A DNA stretch of 64,000 bases from Sulfurimonas xiamenensis (GCF_009258045.1 NZ_CP041166.1:62001-126000), one strand, 5' to 3'; shown: positions 1-9,539, counted from the first letter of the stretch. Numbers and translations: made by a program. The notes: a model not told the origin generated them from the letters alone.

Positions 1-66
1 TTTGTTAAAAGCTGCTGTAATAGTAACTATAAAAAAATAAAATATAAGAAGTCATTATTAATGTGA

Positions 67-72
67 TATAAT
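67..72 (+). promoter_or_regulatory. Probable -10 box upstream of the small cytochrome gene
   Basis: A TATAAT hexamer sits here, preceded by a TG-rich stretch and no good -35, which is normal for this phylum. It would give a leader of roughly 50 nt before the TTG start at 132. Seen by eye only. Confidence 0.4.
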
Positions 73-131
73 TTTATATCTACTAATTGATATGTGTTAT
101 CAATTTAAAAAATAAAATGCAGAAGTGAATT

Positions 132-461
132 TTGAAAACAATATTACTAATTATAATGATTTGTGCCAGTTTTGTATATGCTGATATAAAAAATGGAATT
201 TATGTGTATAAAACACACTGTGCGAATTGTCACAGTGTAAAGATGGAAGGAGGGATGGGTAGAGACTTTAATCTGGTTTCGTATGATAGAAGAAAAGAGC
301 AGATTGTTTCATATATACAAAATCCGTCCATGAATTTTAGAGAGTTTGGCTACTCGGCAAATGCAATGCCAAAAATAGCGCTAGATGAAGAAGATATATA
401 TGATGTTGCAGAGTATATAGACAGTCTTCAAAAATTTAAAAAATGGATGAAAAAACAGTAG
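132..461 (+). CDS. Small exported mono-haem c-type cytochrome
   Basis: Probably a periplasmic electron carrier. The 109-residue product has a signal peptide (residues 1-17, ending VYA) and one CANCH haem-attachment motif at C30, C33 and H34. M79 in the NAMP stretch is a plausible sixth iron ligand. The length matches class I cytochromes of the c553/c551 type. The start is TTG at 132 with only a weak purine stretch before it. It stands alone 55 bp before the next gene, so its redox partner cannot be read from context. Cytochrome identity is firm; the pathway is unknown. Confidence 0.88.
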   Translation: MKTILLIIMICASFVYADIKNGIYVYKTHCANCHSVKMEGGMGRDFNLVSYDRRKEQIVSYIQNPSMNFREFGYSANAMPKIALDEEDIYDVAEYIDSLQKFKKWMKKQ

Positions 462-504
462 TGGTTAATACTCTTTAGAGGAAATATCATTAACTGTTTT
501 TTAG

Positions 505-519
505 TACAATAATATAATG
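505..519 (+). promoter_or_regulatory. TACAAT -10 box placed for a leaderless start at 517
   Basis: TACAAT at 505-510 puts the expected transcription start (about 7 nt downstream) at 517, the A of the ATG. There is no Shine-Dalgarno sequence between box and ATG. This suggests a leaderless mRNA; the same layout occurs at 6631. Confidence 0.4.
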
Positions 520-828
520 AATTCGAAAAAAATATGGCTGTTTTTACTTTTATTTGCGATAAGTTTCTCAGCAACGCATGATTATGCTTTTGTTGTTTTG
601 GAAGATAATCACTGCTCCGTAAATAGCTGTATCAGTGAAATTCAGAATGCGTCAAATGAAACAGCAGACACTTTGTGTGAAATTCATGCAGAATATCATG
701 CGTCATATCTTTTTACAGAAAAATCAGCTTATATTGCAATTATTCAAAAAAGAGATACTCTTTTTAAATACAATAAAATGTTTCTTTCTTTGGACTATTT
801 CAACTTCTTTAAACCCCCTATAGCATAA
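517..828 (+). CDS. Small exported Cys/His-containing protein next to metal-efflux genes
   Basis: No firm family is recognised. The 103-residue product has a hydrophobic signal segment (about residues 5-20) and then a short polar domain with three cysteines and several histidines, ending in FFKPPIA. Small exported proteins with Cys/His and a Pro-rich tail are common at the head of metal-efflux operons (CzcI/CopL-like), and this one lies upstream of a TolC/adaptor/RND operon, so a role in metal sensing or handling is possible. The ATG has no Shine-Dalgarno sequence and a TACAAT box directly before it. The function is inference from position. Confidence 0.55.
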   Translation: MNSKKIWLFLLLFAISFSATHDYAFVVLEDNHCSVNSCISEIQNASNETADTLCEIHAEYHASYLFTEKSAYIAIIQKRDTLFKYNKMFLSLDYFNFFKPPIA

Positions 829-901
829 TCCTTTTTACCAAATACAATTTATAAATTTTAAAATAGATAAGCATGCTCCTATGCATAAAAAAAGGATAAT
901 T

Positions 902-1225
902 ATGAAAATTTTTATATTATGGATGATACCGTTTGTTCTCTTTGCTTCGGGTCAGACTATGAGTGTTTTAGATACTCTATATTTTAACAAAGCAGACAAG
1001 CAGCTTTTTAAACTTAAATATCAACAAAAAGCCAGAATGAATCAACTCTCTAACATAGATAAAGAAGAGGCAAGAGCTATTATAAAAGAGTCAACACAGC
1101 AGGAGACTCAAGGTATCAAACTGACAACATCGGGTAAATATTTGATCTATAGAGCTTCTACAAAGGACTACAACCTTGTTATCAATGCGCTTGATGGCAC
1201 ACTGATGCAGAAGGAGCCTAAGTGA
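902..1225 (+). CDS. Exported PepSY-like small protein, first gene of the RND operon
   Basis: A 107-residue exported protein with a signal peptide (residues 1-16, ending FAS). The C-terminal half (EEARAIIKES, then a strand-rich YLIYRAS...YNLVINALDGTL segment) resembles a PepSY domain, a fold often found in periplasmic regulators and chaperones. I chose ATG 902 because AAGGAT lies just before it; an in-frame ATG at 881 has no ribosome binding site. The stop overlaps the GTG of the TolC-type gene, so it is probably translated with the efflux genes. The PepSY assignment is tentative. Confidence 0.6.
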   Translation: MKIFILWMIPFVLFASGQTMSVLDTLYFNKADKQLFKLKYQQKARMNQLSNIDKEEARAIIKESTQQETQGIKLTTSGKYLIYRASTKDYNLVINALDGTLMQKEPK

Positions 1226-2418
1226 AAATTATACTCTCCCTTTTAATGGCTGTTTTTTCTTTGAGTGCAGCGCCAATCTCGTTAGATGAGATATTGCTAA
1301 GAGTAAAAGATGAACATCCGCTCTCAAAATCGATCAAATCGCTCAAAGAGGCGCACTCTTCACAAAACAGAGCCTCAGAACTAAATGAGCCGCTTGAGTT
1401 TTTAGCAGCAGGTGCGTACGCAAAGCCAGATGCAGAGAAAGCCGGTTACGAGTACAGCGTTGGTTTGGAGCAAAATATCATGCATCCTGGCGCTAAAAAA
1501 GGTGCGGCGCGCTCTGTGAAATACCAAAACGAATCAGAGATCTTGGAACTACAGAATGATCTATTTCTTTTAAGACAAGAGATAAAGCTTCTCTACCACA
1601 TCAACTGTTTAAACCAAAAAAGCACGCTGCAGTACAGGGACTCTTTTTTGGCTTTTGAGAAGTTTTATGAGAAAAAAAAGAGAGCCTACGAACATGGCGA
1701 GATCTCCAAAAAAGATCTTTTAGCGCTTCAAATAGAGCTTGATAGGATCAGAGCCGAGTATAAACTTTATGAGAATGCGGTTGCTATCTCTCGCAAAAAT
1801 CTGGAGTCTAAAACTCTTCTGCCCTCTTTGAGAGAAGATGAACTCTCCTGCAAAGATACCATCCCAATCACAAAAGAGCTGCAGTTTAACTATGAAGATG
1901 AGACGCTTTTAGAGCAATCGATTGAAAAAAAGATATTGACATACCAGAGTGATTATGAGAGGTACAATGCCTCTTTTGACTCTTTTACTCTTGGAGCTGC
2001 TTATGAGAATGAGCTTGATACAGATAGATTTGTCTTCTCGCTATCTATGCCGCTCAATTTTACAAACTCCTTTAACGAAGAAAACCGTGCGGCGGCAATG
2101 CATAAAAAAAGTGCGCTTATGCATGAAAAAGAGGGAGTAAGGTTACAGAAGAGCTCGTATGCAGAGGCGCTTAAAAAAGAGCTGGTGCAAAATTATGAAA
2201 ATATAACCGCATACCAAGCGATGGCACAGAAGTATGAAAATGAGCTGATGCCTCTTGTAAAGGGCGCTTATGAGCTCGGAGAAGGCTCAGTTGTGGAGTA
2301 TCTTTTAAGCCAAAGAGAGCTTACAGACCTAAAAAAAGAGCTTATTGAACATTATAAAAAATATTATGAAACACTATTTAAACTCTATAGCGTTTTACAA
2401 ACAAAGGAAGAACTATGA
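1222..2418 (+). CDS. TolC-family outer-membrane efflux protein
   Basis: Outer-membrane channel of a tripartite efflux pump. The 398-residue product has a signal peptide (residues 1-16) and long alpha-helical coiled-coil segments rich in Glu, Lys and Leu in two halves, the pattern of the OEP/TolC family (usually 400-480 residues). The GTG start at 1222 is preceded by AAGGAG at good spacing and overlaps the preceding stop. Its own stop overlaps the ATG of the adaptor gene at 2415. With the following adaptor and inner-membrane pump it should export substrate from periplasm or cytoplasm to the outside. Substrate specificity is not set by this subunit. Confidence 0.85.
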   Translation: MKIILSLLMAVFSLSAAPISLDEILLRVKDEHPLSKSIKSLKEAHSSQNRASELNEPLEFLAAGAYAKPDAEKAGYEYSVGLEQNIMHPGAKKGAARSVKYQNESEILELQNDLFLLRQEIKLLYHINCLNQKSTLQYRDSFLAFEKFYEKKKRAYEHGEISKKDLLALQIELDRIRAEYKLYENAVAISRKNLESKTLLPSLREDELSCKDTIPITKELQFNYEDETLLEQSIEKKILTYQSDYERYNASFDSFTLGAAYENELDTDRFVFSLSMPLNFTNSFNEENRAAAMHKKSALMHEKEGVRLQKSSYAEALKKELVQNYENITAYQAMAQKYENELMPLVKGAYELGEGSVVEYLLSQRELTDLKKELIEHYKKYYETLFKLYSVLQTKEEL

Positions 2419-3482
2419 AAAAAATGATTATGGTGCAGATGATATTTGCATTTTGGCTTAGTGCAGATGTTACGCTCACACCCCAAGAGGAGAAAAGCTG
2501 GCAGGTTCAGAGTGCCAAAGCCAAAGAGGTTACCCATGTGCCACTTGATGTCTATATGATGCAGGTCACCACCCCGCCAAAACTTCTTCACACAACTTCC
2601 GTGCCGTATGAAGCGCAAGTGGTGCAGCTGCACAAAACAGAGTTTGAGCGTGTTGGCAAGGGTGAACTTCTTGCAACTCTGAGCTCACAGTACTGGATAG
2701 AGGCGCAAAAAGAGGCAATTGATACCTGGATAGAACTCTCATACAGCAAAAATGAGGCAGATCGCAAAGCACAACTCTGCAAAGAGGAGATAATCGCCCA
2801 AAAAGAGTGTCTTATCGCGGATGAGAATATGAAAAGAGACACAATAAAGCTTCAGGCTGCAAAAGCGCTTCTTAGATCTTACGGAGCAACGGATGAGATG
2901 ATGGAAAAACTTTTTCATGAGTTTGTTATCTTGCCAAATATAGAACTTCGCTCACCGACTAACGGAGTGATTTTACAAACAGATATTCAAGTGGGCAAAA
3001 ACATCTCTCCATCAAGCGCTCTTTTTGTTATAAAAAGAGATGGAGAGAACTGGATGGAGGCAGATATTCCCCAAGATGTTGTAAAAACTCTGCAGCCTTT
3101 GCAAGAGGTTACTTTAAAGGTTGCTAAAGAGGAGATAAAATCGAAGATAGAGCTTATATCCCCAACTCTTCACCCTCTTAATCAGACAAGATATGTTCGT
3201 TTTGTTCTTCCAAAAGATGCAAATCTTCTAGCCGGACTCAGAACAAAGGTCGAACTAAGTGTCGCAAAACGCGCTTTTATGATTGATAAAAAAGCCCTTA
3301 TTAGAGAGAATGAAGAGAATATGGTGTTTGTAAAAAAAGCTCATACATACAGTTTACTCAAAGTAAATGTGCTCTTTGAGAATCGTGAAGTCTGTTATCT
3401 GGAGTATCAAGAGGCTCTTAAAGAGCCCATTGCTGTGAGTGCAACAAGCATACTGCAAAATAGACTCCAAGAGGATGAATAA
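2415..3482 (+). CDS. RND efflux periplasmic adaptor (membrane fusion) protein
   Basis: Periplasmic adaptor joining the TolC-type channel to the RND pump. The 355-residue product has an N-terminal signal segment (residues 1-16), a first half-lipoyl motif around residues 60-90 (VPYEAQVVQL...GKGELLATL), a short helical hairpin and a second half-lipoyl motif around 175-200 (SPTNGVILQTDIQVGKNI), followed by beta-barrel strands. This is the HlyD/CusB-CzcB layout. Two cysteines lie in the hairpin (near residues 120 and 131). AAGGAAG precedes the ATG, which overlaps the upstream stop; the stop shares its A with the next ATG at 3482. Confidence 0.87.
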   Translation: MKKMIMVQMIFAFWLSADVTLTPQEEKSWQVQSAKAKEVTHVPLDVYMMQVTTPPKLLHTTSVPYEAQVVQLHKTEFERVGKGELLATLSSQYWIEAQKEAIDTWIELSYSKNEADRKAQLCKEEIIAQKECLIADENMKRDTIKLQAAKALLRSYGATDEMMEKLFHEFVILPNIELRSPTNGVILQTDIQVGKNISPSSALFVIKRDGENWMEADIPQDVVKTLQPLQEVTLKVAKEEIKSKIELISPTLHPLNQTRYVRFVLPKDANLLAGLRTKVELSVAKRAFMIDKKALIRENEENMVFVKKAHTYSLLKVNVLFENREVCYLEYQEALKEPIAVSATSILQNRLQEDE

Positions 3483-6400
3483 TGCGCCATCTTATCTCTT
3501 TTGCGCTCTCGCAGAGGCTTTTTACATCTCTGTTGGCTCTTATAATCCTGGGTTTTGGTATCAAGTCGTACAACAATCTTGCGGTAGATGCTTTTCCAGA
3601 TATTTCGCCTACGCAGGTTAAGATAATTATGAAATCAAGCGGTATGACGCCCGATGAGGTGGAGTCACGCATTGTTATTCCCGTTGAGATGGGGATGCTT
3701 GGAATCCCACATCAAACAATTATTCGCTCAACTTCAAAATATGGTATTTGTGATATTGCTATCGACTTTGAAGAGGGAACGGACATATACTGGGCGCGTC
3801 AGCAGGTAAGCGAGCGTTTGAATGCCATAATGGATGAGTTGCCTGCAAATCTTGAAGGAGGGCTTGCCCCCATCAGCACGCCGCTGAGTGATATTTTAAT
3901 GTTTACGATCGAGTCTCCCACGCTTGATCTTATAGAAAAACGCTCTTTGCTTGACTGGGTTATCGCACCGCAAATACGCTCTGTTAACGGTGTAGCCGAG
4001 GTCAACTCTCTTGGAGGCAAGGTAAAGACCTATGAAGTAACCCCGAAGCTTGATATGATGCGAACCTATCAGATCACACTTGAACAGCTTCTTGAAACTT
4101 TGGAGAAGAACAACTTAAATGACGGTGCAGGGCGTGTAACCCAAGGTGTAAACAGTGTTCTTGTGCGTAGTGTCGGGAGGATCAATGATATTTATGATAT
4201 TGAGAATTTAAGCGTTACGACAATCGCAAACAAGCCCATCTATATAAAAGATATAGCAGATGTGCATATCGGTCACCTCACGCGCGCAGGTTTTTCAACA
4301 AAAAACGCAAACGGTGAAGCGGTGCAGGGGATTGTCTTGGGGATGAAGGGTGCAAATACGCAAAAAGTTGTCAAAGAGGTAAAAGAGAGACTCTCAAAGA
4401 TGGAGTCAATGCTTCCTGCTGATACGAAAATAGATATCTTTTATGACCGCTCAAGCCTTGTCGATCTCGCAACCGATACCGTAAAAAATTCACTCTTGGA
4501 AGCAACTGTTCTTATTGTCGTTGTTCTTCTGCTTCTGCTCGGAAACTTCGCTTCAGCTTTTAGTGTCGCACTTATTTTGCCATTCGCGCTACTTATGAGC
4601 TTTATTGCGATGGATTATTTTGGGCTTAGTGCCAATCTTATGAGTCTGGGCGGTCTTGCCATCGCCATAGGTATACTTGTTGATTCAGCAGTTGTTATGG
4701 TCGAGCATATTACGGCAGAGCTTGGGAATGAGAAGCGCAAAAATGAGAAAAAAACGCATATTATCTATCATGCCGCTGTTGAGATGGCGCCATCTATCGT
4801 AACGGGCGTGCTTATCATCATCATTGTGTTTATGCCACTTTTAACGCTTGAAGGATTGGAAGGAAAACTCTTTAAGCCCGTGGCACTTAGTATCGTATTT
4901 GCACTCTTTAGCTCCTTACTCCTTGCTCTTACTCTTATACCGGTGCTAAGTTCGTTTATACTAAAGATTCGTCCCGATAAAGAGTCCTGGCTGATTCAAA
5001 TTTTGCTAAAGTTTTTTAAACCAACTCTTGATTTTGCGATCAAACATGCAACCGCCGTCTTTGTCACTATCTTTTTACTTTTTGGCTTTTCTCTTTATCT
5101 TGCGTCAAAAACAGGCAAGACTTTTATGCCGACGATGGATGAGGGAACGCTTGTAGTAATGATAGAGTCCTTGCCGTCCATCAGCCTTGAGGAGAGCGTA
5201 GAGCTTAACAAAAAGATTCAAAAGAAATTAATGGCGGATGTTCCAGAAATTGCCTCTATTATCGCTAGAACCGGTACGGATGAGATCGGACTTGACCCTA
5301 TGAGCCTAAACGACACGGATACTTTTTTTATTCTCAAACCGCAAGAGGAGTGGCGCGAGCCATCAAGAGAGTGGGTGAAAAATGAGATAAGAAAATCTCT
5401 TGATGAGATGCGGGGGGTCGAGTATGTTTTTACGCAACCCATCGAGATGCGTATCTCTGAGATGCTAACCGGAGTTCGCGGTGATTTGGCAATTGACATT
5501 TTCGGAGAGAGTCATAATGAGCTTGAGAGGATTGCGCAAGAGATCAAAACTATTTTGCAGAGTACGGAGGGAAGCAAAGATGTTTATAAAAAGAGCAACG
5601 AAGGGGTAGAGTATCTTGAACTTAGTTTCAATAAAGAAGCACTGGGTTACTACGGACTAAGCGAGCAGGAAGTTGCCCTATTTATGAAAACGATGATCAA
5701 TGGAACTCAGGTCGGCATCATTCAAGAGGAGATGAGGCGAATTGACCTTATGGTAAAGGGTGACTCATCTATGCAAAACTCTCTGAGTGCTTTAGAGTCG
5801 CTCTACTACACTCTGGACGATGGCAGAAGCGTGCCGTTAAAGAGTCTTGTGACATTTACAAAAACAACGGGTTCTGTACAGATAGAGCATGAGAACGGCT
5901 ACCGTAAAACCGTTGTTCAGAGCAATGTCGAAAATCGTGACCTTGTAGGTTTTGTTGAGGATGTAAAGGCGCAAATAGAACAGAGCGTAAAACTGCCTGA
6001 GGGGTACTATGTAACCTATGGCGGCGAGTTTGAAAACCAACAAAGAGCGGCTGCAAAACTGATGATAATCGTGCCCATAGCGCTTTTTCTGATCTTTCTT
6101 TTGCTGTTCGTCTCGTTTAACTCAATAACGCAGGCGCTGCTTGTCCTTATTAATGTGCCACTCGCACTTATCGGCGGATTTGCGGGGCTCTACCTAAGCG
6201 GCGAATATCTCTCTGTTCCTGCATCTGTAGGGTTTATTGCACTTCTTGGCATCGCGGTGCTCAACGGGGTAGTTCTTGTAAATACATTTAACAACCTCGT
6301 AGATAAGGGACATAGCGTCATAGATGCCGTACGCCAAGGAACAATCAAGCGTTTTCGTCCTGTTCTTATGACCGCAACCATAGCGGCATTTGGTCTGGTG

Positions 6401-6556
6401 CCGCTACTTTTTGCTACCGGTCCCGGTTCAGAAATACAAAAACCGCTGGCAATAGTCGTAATAAATGGCCTGATAAGCTCAACCCTTCTAACGCTTATTG
6501 TACTGCCGCTGCTCTATTTGAAATTTACCAAAGAGTGTGATTTTGAAAAATCATAA
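3482..6556 (+). CDS. Heavy-metal efflux RND transporter, CusA/CzcA family
   Basis: Inner-membrane proton-driven metal pump. At 1024 residues with two repeats of one helix, a large periplasmic domain and five more helices, it has the length and layout of the HME-RND family. Family motifs include FMPTMDEG in the pore domain and a PIEMRISEML...GVRGDLAIDIFGE block. TM4 at about residues 390-408 reads AIAIGILVDSAVVMVEH: the single Asp and the AIAIG stretch match CusA (monovalent Cu/Ag pumps), and the first Asp of CzcA's DFG...D pair is replaced by Ala. Cu(I)/Ag(I) is therefore the likelier substrate, although other blocks look CzcA-like. Confidence 0.88.
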   Translation: MRHLISFALSQRLFTSLLALIILGFGIKSYNNLAVDAFPDISPTQVKIIMKSSGMTPDEVESRIVIPVEMGMLGIPHQTIIRSTSKYGICDIAIDFEEGTDIYWARQQVSERLNAIMDELPANLEGGLAPISTPLSDILMFTIESPTLDLIEKRSLLDWVIAPQIRSVNGVAEVNSLGGKVKTYEVTPKLDMMRTYQITLEQLLETLEKNNLNDGAGRVTQGVNSVLVRSVGRINDIYDIENLSVTTIANKPIYIKDIADVHIGHLTRAGFSTKNANGEAVQGIVLGMKGANTQKVVKEVKERLSKMESMLPADTKIDIFYDRSSLVDLATDTVKNSLLEATVLIVVVLLLLLGNFASAFSVALILPFALLMSFIAMDYFGLSANLMSLGGLAIAIGILVDSAVVMVEHITAELGNEKRKNEKKTHIIYHAAVEMAPSIVTGVLIIIIVFMPLLTLEGLEGKLFKPVALSIVFALFSSLLLALTLIPVLSSFILKIRPDKESWLIQILLKFFKPTLDFAIKHATAVFVTIFLLFGFSLYLASKTGKTFMPTMDEGTLVVMIESLPSISLEESVELNKKIQKKLMADVPEIASIIARTGTDEIGLDPMSLNDTDTFFILKPQEEWREPSREWVKNEIRKSLDEMRGVEYVFTQPIEMRISEMLTGVRGDLAIDIFGESHNELERIAQEIKTILQSTEGSKDVYKKSNEGVEYLELSFNKEALGYYGLSEQEVALFMKTMINGTQVGIIQEEMRRIDLMVKGDSSMQNSLSALESLYYTLDDGRSVPLKSLVTFTKTTGSVQIEHENGYRKTVVQSNVENRDLVGFVEDVKAQIEQSVKLPEGYYVTYGGEFENQQRAAAKLMIIVPIALFLIFLLLFVSFNSITQALLVLINVPLALIGGFAGLYLSGEYLSVPASVGFIALLGIAVLNGVVLVNTFNNLVDKGHSVIDAVRQGTIKRFRPVLMTATIAAFGLVPLLFATGPGSEIQKPLAIVVINGLISSTLLTLIVLPLLYLKFTKECDFEKS

Positions 6557-6567
6557 AAATAGAAACA

Positions 6568-6596
6568 ATTATGCACTACTTGCCATAGTGCATAAT
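6568..6596 (+). terminator. Hairpin after the RND operon
   Basis: A perfect 11-bp inverted repeat (ATTATGCACTA and its complement) with a 7-nt loop begins 12 nt after the stop of the RND gene. No U-tract follows, so it may act as an mRNA 3'-end stabiliser rather than a classic intrinsic terminator. Confidence 0.5.
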
Positions 6597-6630
6597 ATAA
6601 AATTAGAGCTCATTTTTAAACCCTTTTGGT

Positions 6631-6644
6631 TACAATAATATATG
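6631..6644 (+). promoter_or_regulatory. TACAAT -10 box placed for a leaderless start at 6642
   Basis: TACAAT at 6631-6636 predicts a transcription start at about 6643, on the ATG at 6642. No Shine-Dalgarno sequence is present. Same arrangement as at 505-519. Confidence 0.4.
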
Positions 6645-9440
6645 GCAAAGAAAAATAAGAAAAATTCAAAAATAAACCAAAAAATTAGAAAATATTTTGA
6701 TGACGACCCGTTTGATGTCGGTGTGGAGAGAGTAAGCGCTCATACGCTAAGCGAGATGTTTGCTACACTGGGTATATATGATATTGACCAGAGTAAAGAT
6801 ATGTTGACAAAAATGGCAAGGATGCTGTGGAGTGAAGCAGATAGCGGTTTTCGCTCAGATATACTCCGTTTTTTTGCAAGTGATGGCAGAGTATATAAAT
6901 CTACAACACCAAAAGAGCCAAATATAGACAGAGAAGATAAGATAGAAACGCTTATAGGCGAACTTGATGTAACACATGAAGAAGCAGCACTTTTGCATGA
7001 AGCATTTGCAGATGTGAGAAGCAAAAAAATAACCATAGAGAAGATGGAGTCAAAACTCCGCCACATCAGGTACAACCTCAAAAAAGAGAGGATAGAGAGA
7101 AAAGTCGACGGGGTTTTTGATATTGACGACTCTTTGGAGTTTAATGCTTCGTTTCACTATGTTTTGTATGGGCAGAGCTTTCATAAGATACTTACGCTTA
7201 ACACAAAAGTCTACGAGTATGAGTACCTCCAAGATTGTGATGAAGCGCAGCTGGTAGAAGAGATTTTAGAAGAAAAAGAGCGCGTAATTGCTAAAAAGCA
7301 GCAAGAGATAGAAATTTTTATAAAAAATCTGGCAGATCCCCATCCATACTTAACACAAAAAGAGATCGCAGGTGCACTTCGCGCAACGCCGCCCAAAACA
7401 AAAGTCTCCTATCCGCTTTTAAAAGAGGGAATTTTATCTAGCATTATCGCCGGTGAACTCGGAGATGTGGAGATAGAGCTTCATGACGAAGAGCTTTTGG
7501 TAAGAATGAAGGAGAACCTGAAACTTCCTTATGCCGAGATTTCTCAAGAGTATATTTTAGAACTTCATGTTGAACTAAATTCACTGCTAGAAAATATTTG
7601 GGAGGCAAACGAGCTTGATTTTAGCGGGGCTGTAAATGAGTCAAAAAGAGAGCATGAAGAGCAATTTTTAAGCGATTTGCAAACACTTGCAGAGGAGTGC
7701 GGCACATATGCAACTCTGCTTCATCTCAGCAAAGAAGCTCTTTATACCAAAGTCTATGAAGTGCTTTTAGAACTTCTGCCGGCATCTCTTGTTATTTCAC
7801 CAAAAATTACAAGAAAATGTGTGCGAAGATTTGTTCATAATATACATGATGAAATACTTAAAAAGCAGAGATATGAACTACTTGCAAGAACCATAAGAGA
7901 TTTTAAAAACCTTTTCCCGACGGCACGCGATATGAGAAGAAAACTCACTCTTCACATAGGACCGACAAACAGTGGAAAGACATATCAGGCGATGCAAAAG
8001 TTAAAGAGTGCAGATACCGGCTATTACCTCGCACCGCTTAGACTTTTGGCGCTGGAGGGTTATGAGGATTTAATAGAGAGCGGGATTGAAGCCTCTTTGA
8101 TAACCGGTGAAGAGCAGATAGTAAGCGAGGAGGCAACTCATATAAGTTCAACCATCGAGATGATAAATTTTGATGTAGATGTTGATGTATGCGTAATCGA
8201 TGAGGTGCAGATGTTAGATGATCGTGATCGTGGCTGGGCATGGGCCAATGCCATCATAGGCGCACCCGCAAAAGAGATCATTATGACAGGTTCACCAAAT
8301 GTAAAAGAGGCAGTTGTCGCACTTGCAAAGTATCTGGGTGAAGAGCTTGAAATCATAGAGTTTGAGAGAAAAAATCCGCTTACTCTTTTAGATGTGTCGA
8401 CTCATGAAAAAGATGTTCAAAATGGTACGGCTATTATAGCTTTTAGTCGAAGAGATGTACTTAAGCTTAAACAAAATTTTTCCAAATATTTCAGCGTGAG
8501 CGTCGTTTACGGCAATCTATCTCCAGAGGTAAGGCGTGAAGAGGCAAGAAGATTTAGAGCCGGAGAAACACAGATTTTGATTGCAACGGACGCCATTGCC
8601 ATGGGACTGAATCTGCCAATAAAGACTATTCTTTTCTCAAAAGCACAGAAGTTTGACGGGGTAAACGACAGAAACCTGCTTCCATGTGAGATACATCAGA
8701 TTTCCGGCCGTGCTGGAAGATACGGTCTGCATGAAAACGGCTATGTCGGAGCTTTAAGCGGCGATGTTTTAAATATTATCAAAAAGAACTTTTACAAAGA
8801 AGCAAAATCTATAACTATACCATTTAAAGTGATGGCAAATCTTGAGCATATCAAGCTTGTAGGAAGCATTTTAGAAGAGAATTCGCTTCATGAGATACTA
8901 AAGTTTTTTGCAAAAAATATGGAGTTTGACGGACCTTTTATCGCCACAAATCTGGATGATATGCTGGAGGTCTCTGTTTTAGTAGATCAGTACGATCTGG
9001 ATATCGCTGCAAAATACCATCTTGCTTGCGCACCGCTTACTCTCAAATCTCCATATATCGTCGCGGCTTACGAGAGCTATCTCGGTGCACTTGAGAAGAA
9101 GATGCCGATTTCATATACTCCGCCGCCGCTTCAAGGAAGTTGTGCACAGACTGCCGATGAACTTTTGCGCGCAGAAGATATGGTAAAAGAGATATCGCTC
9201 TATCTTTGGCTTAGCTATAGATTTGGCGACTACTTTGTAGATGTAAACAAAGCACGAGCGACAAGAGGAGTCTTAAACAAGTTTATAGAAAACTCGCTTC
9301 AACAAAATCAACTCGCTACAAAATGCAGAATGTGCGGCGCCCCGCTGCCTCTAAATTCCACATACGGCATATGTCAGGCATGTTTTAAGAAGAATTACGC
9401 AGGACGAGGAGTAAGCAGCAGAGGGTATAGAAAAAGATAG
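6642..9440 (+). CDS. Suv3-like superfamily 2 RNA helicase with C-terminal zinc motif
   Basis: ATP-dependent RNA (or RNA/DNA) helicase related to mitochondrial SUPV3L1, which works with an exoribonuclease in RNA decay. The 932-residue product has a long helical N-terminal region (1-430), Walker A GPTNSGKT at about 440-447, a Walker B DEVQ near 520, a VVYGNLSPEVRREEARRF motif and motif VI QISGRAGRYG near 685. The C-terminus adds a four-cysteine zinc-binding motif (CRMC at about 894 and CQAC at about 911). It is longer than human SUPV3L1 (786 residues) because of the N-terminal extension. It appears monocistronic, so RNA turnover is inferred from family. Confidence 0.85.
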   Translation: MAKKNKKNSKINQKIRKYFDDDPFDVGVERVSAHTLSEMFATLGIYDIDQSKDMLTKMARMLWSEADSGFRSDILRFFASDGRVYKSTTPKEPNIDREDKIETLIGELDVTHEEAALLHEAFADVRSKKITIEKMESKLRHIRYNLKKERIERKVDGVFDIDDSLEFNASFHYVLYGQSFHKILTLNTKVYEYEYLQDCDEAQLVEEILEEKERVIAKKQQEIEIFIKNLADPHPYLTQKEIAGALRATPPKTKVSYPLLKEGILSSIIAGELGDVEIELHDEELLVRMKENLKLPYAEISQEYILELHVELNSLLENIWEANELDFSGAVNESKREHEEQFLSDLQTLAEECGTYATLLHLSKEALYTKVYEVLLELLPASLVISPKITRKCVRRFVHNIHDEILKKQRYELLARTIRDFKNLFPTARDMRRKLTLHIGPTNSGKTYQAMQKLKSADTGYYLAPLRLLALEGYEDLIESGIEASLITGEEQIVSEEATHISSTIEMINFDVDVDVCVIDEVQMLDDRDRGWAWANAIIGAPAKEIIMTGSPNVKEAVVALAKYLGEELEIIEFERKNPLTLLDVSTHEKDVQNGTAIIAFSRRDVLKLKQNFSKYFSVSVVYGNLSPEVRREEARRFRAGETQILIATDAIAMGLNLPIKTILFSKAQKFDGVNDRNLLPCEIHQISGRAGRYGLHENGYVGALSGDVLNIIKKNFYKEAKSITIPFKVMANLEHIKLVGSILEENSLHEILKFFAKNMEFDGPFIATNLDDMLEVSVLVDQYDLDIAAKYHLACAPLTLKSPYIVAAYESYLGALEKKMPISYTPPPLQGSCAQTADELLRAEDMVKEISLYLWLSYRFGDYFVDVNKARATRGVLNKFIENSLQQNQLATKCRMCGAPLPLNSTYGICQACFKKNYAGRGVSSRGYRKR

Positions 9441-9539
9441 CTGAGTGATGAATCTACTTTATATTTATTGATTATGTAGCAAAAATCTAACCAATAAATG
9501 ATATAATCAGGAATACAATCCATTTTAAGGCTATAAAAT

